Shown: positions 58,201 through 64,000 of the stretch, piece by piece
Numbering within the stretch: position 1 is the stretch's first letter
Layout of the letters: each line of letters begins with the position of its first letter
From: Pogostemon cablin
Taxonomy: Eukaryota; Streptophyta; Magnoliopsida; Lamiales; Lamiaceae
DNA: 64,000 bases
Reading direction: 5' to 3'
Assembly: GCA_023678885.1 (NCBI GenBank)
Contig: CM042986.1
Span: forward strand, 1,860,001 to 1,924,000
Position numbers and translations under genes: made by a program
The notes under the pieces: model-generated
Told to the model about the DNA's origin: nothing
Databases searched by the model: none
Seen by the model: the letters and a program-made list of their open reading frames with translations, nothing else

Positions 58201-60482
58201 AATTCACACAAATATCAAGATCAGTAAAAACCTATATCATGAAAGGTTTTATTCTTAATTAATCTTTGTGGAATAATTCTTTTGGAAAGTTGTCCCAAAC
58301 ATTAAAGCCACGTTTAGTTCAAACTTCATTACTTTTAAACGAACATAATGTTTAAATTTTAAATTGTTTCTTAAACCTTCTTTCCTTTTGAACCATCATT
58401 AATTTAAGCATTGCGTGAATTTAATTCATATTTCATTTGTCTTTCATGGTGTTATGGTTTATTAGGAATATGTCATACTTAGAAGGTAGTGAATTTGTAA
58501 ACTACACATTCATTATATAAGGCTTTAATCTTGTTGCAATATTTGTTATCTTTAATGATAAGTTCATGTATGCCATGAGAATCATCAAACTTTATGATAG
58601 TTAAAATAGTCATTAATGTCTCGTCAAGAGATTTATTAGTAATTTAGGTATTATAAACTTAATACTTGGTCACGTTCATTCGCATAAACATTAGGCTAAG
58701 TCTGTTTGATCTAAATCAAGCATTATAGTCAGATTACCAAGCTTTATAGCTAGTACAAGCAAAGAAACAATTTATCTTAAAGTGACAAATAAAATCTAAA
58801 ACACTTTGGTGAAATTAGATTTATTCATATTATTTAAATTACTTTAATTCATTTTGTAATGGAACAGACGCATCATGCGAATAGAGACTAAATAATATAG
58901 GTAATTTTAAGAATAAGAATAATATGATTTATTCCTATAAATACCTTAAGTAATTTAACAACAGATTCAGGATCGAATGCAATAAATGTATATTAAAGTT
59001 TTCATTTGGGCGATACAACAATATACCATCATAATCATAATGATGCTTGCATATTTAACATAATTTGATAATTAAATATTTTCATTAAAACTATTTTTTC
59101 ATCTTTGGATATACAAAATAGTTTGTCATAATATATTAATTATCATTTTATCACATTTATATTCATGAATTATAAAGACTAGCTATCACCTTTGGGTGAA
59201 TTTAAAGTCTTATAATTATGAAATTTTTAATAGCCCATATAATAATTCCTCATTCAAGCATCACATAAATATGAGAAATTAAAATTTTATTATACGATTT
59301 ATTATTTTAATCTTTCAGGTCAGACCACTTTGGTGATTAATAGACCAACGTTAAATAAATTTAAATCGTAAAATCATCCATTATAATCTTATCAAAGATT
59401 CTCATAATAGATTATATTCAAAAGTAAGATAAATAATAATCAAATGATGTAGTTACTTCATAAAATTTCATAAATATTCTATTAATTATTCATGAATAAT
59501 ATTTACTTCATCACATAATATCTTTATCCTTAGATGTGCATAATTATAATTATTCCATAGAAGACACATAATTCTATTAATTCTATGAACATTAAGATTA
59601 CAATTATAATAATCATCATTAAATTTTGCAATTGAACATTGCCTTATTTAAATGATAATTAATCTCTAATTATAAATCTGTCATCTTCACTAATGACAGA
59701 ATATTTTAATTTGGCAATTCCATCAAAGTCTTCATACATAATATTATTCATAATATTCGATAATTATGAGGCAAAACATAATGTTAAAATTGGAGTAATT
59801 AAATTACTATCTTTAACAGCTCAAACATGGAAATCATATCACTGCATAATTGTCATAAAATTATATTACAATCTTTTAATCACGATATTTACTCATTTAA
59901 TGACTCATTTAATTAATAATTCATGTTGCCATAAAATTATATTGCAATATTTTAATCACGATATTTACTCATTTAATTAATAATTCATGGCACCTTAATT
60001 CGTGATCAAGAATATTGATTTCAAATTGTTTATTACTTTAAATGCATCATTAATTTATTATTTTAAAGACTAATTGAAATCAAAATACAATTTTGGTAAC
60101 CATGATTTGACCACTCTTAGAAGAGTAAATATAATAAATTTGCTAAATTATCATAAAATAGCAAATACAATGAATTTGGCCAACTACACTGATTTATTGA
60201 TTTAATAAGTGAGTAAATTCATCAAACTTCATGAATACTGTAATAATAATTTGAAAATTATAGTGGATCATACTAGAAAAACACAGTCATAAACTAATTC
60301 TTAAATCACATATCTTTCTTAAAAATTAATACTATAATAGCGAAAATAATTTAACATATCCAATCATATTCAAAATCAATATATAATTAATTTTACACGA
60401 AAGTCTTCATAGAAATCTTTAGAATACGTAAATCATTAATAGATGAAAAATCATGAGATCCAAACCATGCTCTGATACCACA

Positions 60483-60927
60483 TGTAAACATGAATTCAAC
60501 ATAAGCAATTAATTTATTAATAGATATGGATCTTAAATCTTCATGATTTTCACACCCCATCAACACGATCATAAGACTTACCTTGAGACGCCATTAATGG
60601 CGGTCCTCCTGTGATACGTTCCTACGAATTACACCGGGAACTGGTTTCTCTCTCCTCACCCCTTTTTTTATGGCACAGTACGTAAGACTTAATTGATAGA
60701 GAATTCATAAAATTGTATCTCTTTATAGGTGGAGAAAGGACAAGATCGGATATTAAATCTTTATCAAATTACATTCTATCAATGTGGTTGTTATCCATAA
60801 ATATATATGACCTTATTTATCTCATATATATTATTTATTTAAACCATATATTTATTTAAGATATATGATCATAATAAATATCTTATTTATTTAATTATTA
60901 ATGGCACTAGGCCATAATAATCTTACA
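60483..60927 (-). repeat. Right LTR of degenerate copia element
   Basis: TGTAAACATGAATTC...AATCTTACA, directly after the primer-binding site in element orientation. Confidence 0.82.
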
Positions 60928-61705
60928 GTATCATTAGAGGCAAGAAAAGCATGAGAGGTGGGAAAGAAGTTGGGTCTCTTAAAGCAAAGTTTCAGATGAG
61001 GACATGATAAAATAAATTATGCAATTGGAGAGTGAAGACAGTAGAAAGGTAAATAAAAACAAGAAGAATGTTGCAAAATGAGGGTCAAAGTTTTCCAATG
61101 AAGATGTTTAGCTTCAATGTAAGAGGATTGGGGAGAAAGCAAAAAGAAGATAGTTGAGGGAGATGCTAAAAAAACAGAATATAAATTTTTGCTGTATCCA
61201 GGAGACAAAAGTGGAATCTATGGATGAAAATATTTGCAGGGCACTCTGGTGGAATCAAAATTATGATTGGGCTTGTATGGATGCTGAGAGACGGTCAAGT
61301 GGTATTCTTTCAATGTGGAATAATGAAATTTTCTGCAAGGTAAGTTCTTGGTTCACTAAAGGTGTGCTTGTAGTTAATGGTTGTTTGAGAGAAGATAGAA
61401 AACAAGTTTGTATTCTAAATGTTTATGCACCATGTTCGCACCATGAAGAAGTTATTCTATGAGAGGTTATTAGATCAGTTCTTGAACAACAACATAATTG
61501 TTATATATGTGTGCTTGGGGATTTTAATGCAGTAAGATAAGAGAAAGAAAGAGTTGGGAGAGGGACAACTATTGATCATAGAGATATACTTTGCTTTGAT
61601 AATTTCTTATCTCAAACAGATCTCATTGAAATACCTCTGAGAGGAAGATTTTTCACTTGGTACAGAAAGGATGGTTCATGCAAGAGCAAGTTAGATAGGA
61701 TTTTT

Positions 61706-62329
61706 GTGAATGAAGAATGGCTAAATAGATGGCCAGATTACACTTTGAAAAGTTTTGGGAGATCTTTCTCAGATCACTGTCCTCTTTATTTTGAGAAAAT
61801 TAACAAAGATTGGGGCCCAAGGACTTTTAAATTTGTTAACAGTTGGATAACTCATCCTGATTACAAAGAGTACATCAAAAAAAAGGAAGAGCATATTATC
61901 TCAGGTTGGGCTGGTTTTCGTTTGAAGGAGAAATTAAAACTCATTAAATTGGATCTTAGGAAGTTGAATAGAGAGGTGTTTGATAATATTGAAAATTCCA
62001 TAGAAGAAAAGAAGTTGGAAATTGAAAAGTTGGATCGTATTGATGAACTTTTTGGATTAGAAGAAGGAGAAATTATCAGTAGAAACCAGACTACGACTGA
62101 ATTATTGAGAAGTCTTATCTGGCGGGATAAATTCCAATCTCAAAAGGCTAAAGTGAAGTGGTTAACAGATGGGGATGCAAATTCACGATTCTTCCACGGA
62201 AGGATAAACAGAAAATTTAAAGTTCTTGGTATGGATGGAATCATGGTGAACAACGTGTGGATGGATTCAGAAGAAGAGGTAAAAAAAGAGTGTTTTTCTT
62301 CATTTCAGCAATCATTTAAAGGCTCTTAA
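61706..62329 (+). pseudogene. LINE ORF2 fragment: end of endonuclease and linker
   Basis: A 207-residue open segment: KSKLDRIFVN just upstream, then SFSDHCPLYFEK (the catalytic Asp-His pair of the AP-endonuclease-like domain), followed by the linker typical of plant LINEs (KVKWLTDGDANSRFFHGRIN). Confidence 0.85.
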
Positions 62330-62393
62330 GTTTAGTCGGCCACAGTTTCCAAGTGACATTTTTCAGAGGAAAGTATCAGAATGTGGAAATACA

Positions 62394-63443
62394 TTGTTAG
62401 TAGCTAAATTTTCTGAAAATGAAGTGAAACAGGCAATATGGTCGTGTGAGTCAAACAAGAGTCCCGAGCCAGATGGGTTTAGTTTCGCCTTCTTCAAAGA
62501 TAATTGGGAAAACATGAAAGCAGAATTGATGCAGATTATGGATGAATTCTATGACAAAGGAAAAATTGTAAGAGGTTTAAATTCTTCTTTCATCACTCTC
62601 ATTCCTAAAAAAGAAAACAACTTGTCTTTAGATGACTATAGACCAATATCCTTGATTGGAGGTCTATATAAAATCATTTCAAAGACATTAGCTAATCGAA
62701 TCAGACGTGTGCTTGATGAAGTTATATCTGAAAACCAATCTGCCTTTGTTAGGGGTAGACAAATCTTGGATGGGATTGTTGTTCTTAATGAATTGATTGA
62801 TGATGCAAAAAAGAAGAAACATAAGAGGATCATATTTAAGGTTGATTTTGCAAAGGCATATGACTCTGTTGATTGGGATTTCTTGGATGAAATGATAGAA
62901 GGCCTCAATTTCAATCCAAAATGGAGAAAATGGGTGATGGAGTGTGTAACCACGACTTTCTCTTCAATTTTGGTAAATGGAAGTCCTTCCAAAAACTTTA
63001 GCTTAGAAAGAGGCTTGAGACAAAGTGATCCATTATCTCATTTTCTCTTCTTGATTATGGCTGAGGGATTGAATTTACTAATAGAAAAGGCAGTGGAAAA
63101 AGGAATCCTTGAAGCAGTTAGTCTGGGGAAAGATAAGATTAAACTATCTCGCCTACAGTATGCCGACGACTCAATTTTCCCATGCCAAGAAAAGATGGAG
63201 AATGTCATTGCAATCAAACATATCCTCCGCAATTTCGAATTAATATCGGGCTTGAAGGTAAATTTTCAAAAGTGTGGAATTTTGGGATTGAATATGGATG
63301 AGGATACAGTCCATTCAATGGCCAATTATTTGAGGTGTGAAGTAAGTAAAAGTCCATTTTCTTATTTAGGAATTAATGTTGGTATCAATCATCGAAAGGT
63401 TGCATCTTGGGGAAATATTGTTGAAAAATTCGTAGTCGCTTGA
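62394..63443 (+). pseudogene. LINE reverse-transcriptase fragment
   Basis: A 349-residue open segment with the RT palm: KVDFAKAYDSVDWDF (first catalytic Asp) and QYADDSIF (Asp pair). It is the best-preserved part of the element. Confidence 0.9.
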
Positions 63444-64000
63444 AAAAATGGACAGAGAAATATATTTCTTTTGGGGTACGAATTACTTTGAATCAAGCTG
63501 TTCTCTCTGCACTGCCGACTTATTGCCTATCATTTTATTCCATACCAAAGAAAATAATTAGAGAGATTATCAGTGTGCAACGTAAATTCTTGTGGGGGGT
63601 TGTGAGAATAAAGAAAAAAATTCCTTGGGTTAAGTGGGGTGAGGTTTGTTTCACAAAAGACAAAAATGGGTTAGGGATTAGAAATCTAGCTGGTTTTAAT
63701 CAGGCACTTCTAGGAAAATGGGTTTCGAGAGTGCTACATGATCAAGAGAGTTTGTGGGTCAAAGTCATTAAATCAAAATATGGGAAAAATCCTTTCTTAG
63801 TGGGACAAGAGCTTAGATAGGGTAGAAGTAAGCGGAGAAAAGAAGCATGAGTTTCGAATCGGTGGAAAGATGTTTGTGATATCTTCTGGGGAAAAGAGGG
63901 TAGGGGTATGAAAGAGGAATTACAAAAAAAATTGTGGGTATAGGAGATAAAACATTTTTCTGGACAGATTGGTGGGTTGGGGAGGGTCAATTAATAGAGA

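Larger units (their letters stand above)
54829..60927 (-). mobile_element. Degenerate Ty1-copia LTR retrotransposon
   Basis: LTR-like repeats lie at about 54829-55261 and 60483-60927, both ending CCATAATAATCTTACA. In minus orientation the right LTR is followed by TGGTATCAGAG (plus strand CTCTGATACCA, 60470-60480), an initiator-Met primer site. The left LTR is preceded by a GTGGGAGAA purine tract (plus strand TTCTCCCAC, 55262-55270). Minus-strand coding traces: integrase near 57,580-57,730 (NDRVFSKEVFKTPYEL then GRKLDLRQLHV), and RT near 56,480-56,650 (SGSTLILYV-like then DDLGLL-like, with stops). The extremely AT-rich interior shows many stops. The left LTR edge does not start with the expected TGTAAACATG and no target-site duplication is found, so that end has been rearranged. 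Confidence 0.85.
61099..64000 (+). mobile_element. L1-type LINE (endonuclease and reverse transcriptase), decayed, cut by window end
   Basis: A plus-strand non-LTR retrotransposon ORF2. The endonuclease domain runs from MFSFNVRGLGRKQK (about 61102) through IQETKVES, LGDFNAV and SDHCPLYF. The reverse transcriptase spans about 62,394-63,443 with SPEPDGFSFAFFK, LIPKKENNLSLDDYRPISLI, KVDFAKAYDSVDW and the catalytic YADDS. The post-RT region (63,440-63,820) has the usual WKKW-like MKKWTEKYISF and the LPTYCLSFYSIPK motif. Stops occur at about 61151, 61460 and 61538, with frame breaks near 62330, 63440 and 63820, so it is inactive. ORF1 is not seen; the element abuts the copia LTR on its left. Confidence 0.9.

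Noticed and set aside
1..64000. tRNA, rRNA, CRISPR or bacterial operon features
   Set aside because: None seen; the window is plant nuclear DNA with introns and plant transposons.

Overview
The window is nuclear DNA of a flowering plant, most likely a eudicot. The genes carry many short GT-AG introns, the intergenic DNA is AT-rich, and there are Ty1-copia, TRIM, LINE and Stowaway-like MITE elements plus a Ve1-type receptor-like-protein (RLP) cluster. The species cannot be named from sequence alone; an asterid is plausible.

Layout. 1-4.1 kb (+): the 3' exons of an EBP1/PA2G4 gene, then a tandem second copy that has lost its middle exon(s). 5.9-17.4 kb (-): a 23-exon importin-11-like gene. 19.0-23.2 kb (+): an ERDJ3A/TMS1-like ER J-protein. 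25.75-28.2 kb (+): pyruvate decarboxylase. 29.4-37.8 kb: a Ty1-copia insertion with a perfect 5-bp target-site duplication. 38.0-41.5 kb (-): a plant aprataxin (kinase-type P-loop, macro, HIT and zinc finger; catalogued as bHLH140). It is divergent from the 25-residue ribosomal protein eL41 gene at 41.9 kb. 42.8-52.9 kb: two RLP genes and the relic of a third, with a 1.2-kb TRIM element between the two genes. 54.0-54.6 kb (+): a PEBP-family gene. 54.8-60.9 kb: a degenerate second copia element. 61.1-64.0 kb: a decayed L1-type LINE that runs off the edge.

Gene functions are ordinary and mostly unrelated: ribosome biogenesis and translation (EBP1, eL41), nuclear import, ER folding, ethanol fermentation, DNA repair and cell-surface immunity. 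From memory, two gene pairs match Arabidopsis neighbours: importin-11/ERDJ3A (At3g08960/At3g08970) and PEBP/aprataxin (At5g01300/At5g01310). In the second pair the RLP/eL41 block lies between the two genes.

The most notable signals are: (1) the EBP1 tandem copy whose exon loss leaves a direct splice out of frame; (2) single-base reading-frame breaks in four otherwise well-conserved genes (importin-11, ERDJ3A, PDC, second RLP), a pattern that suggests sequence error but must be checked; (3) a copia element with near-identical LTRs around a dead interior; (4) a TRIM inside a resistance-type cluster. I did not find a convincing undescribed biological system.
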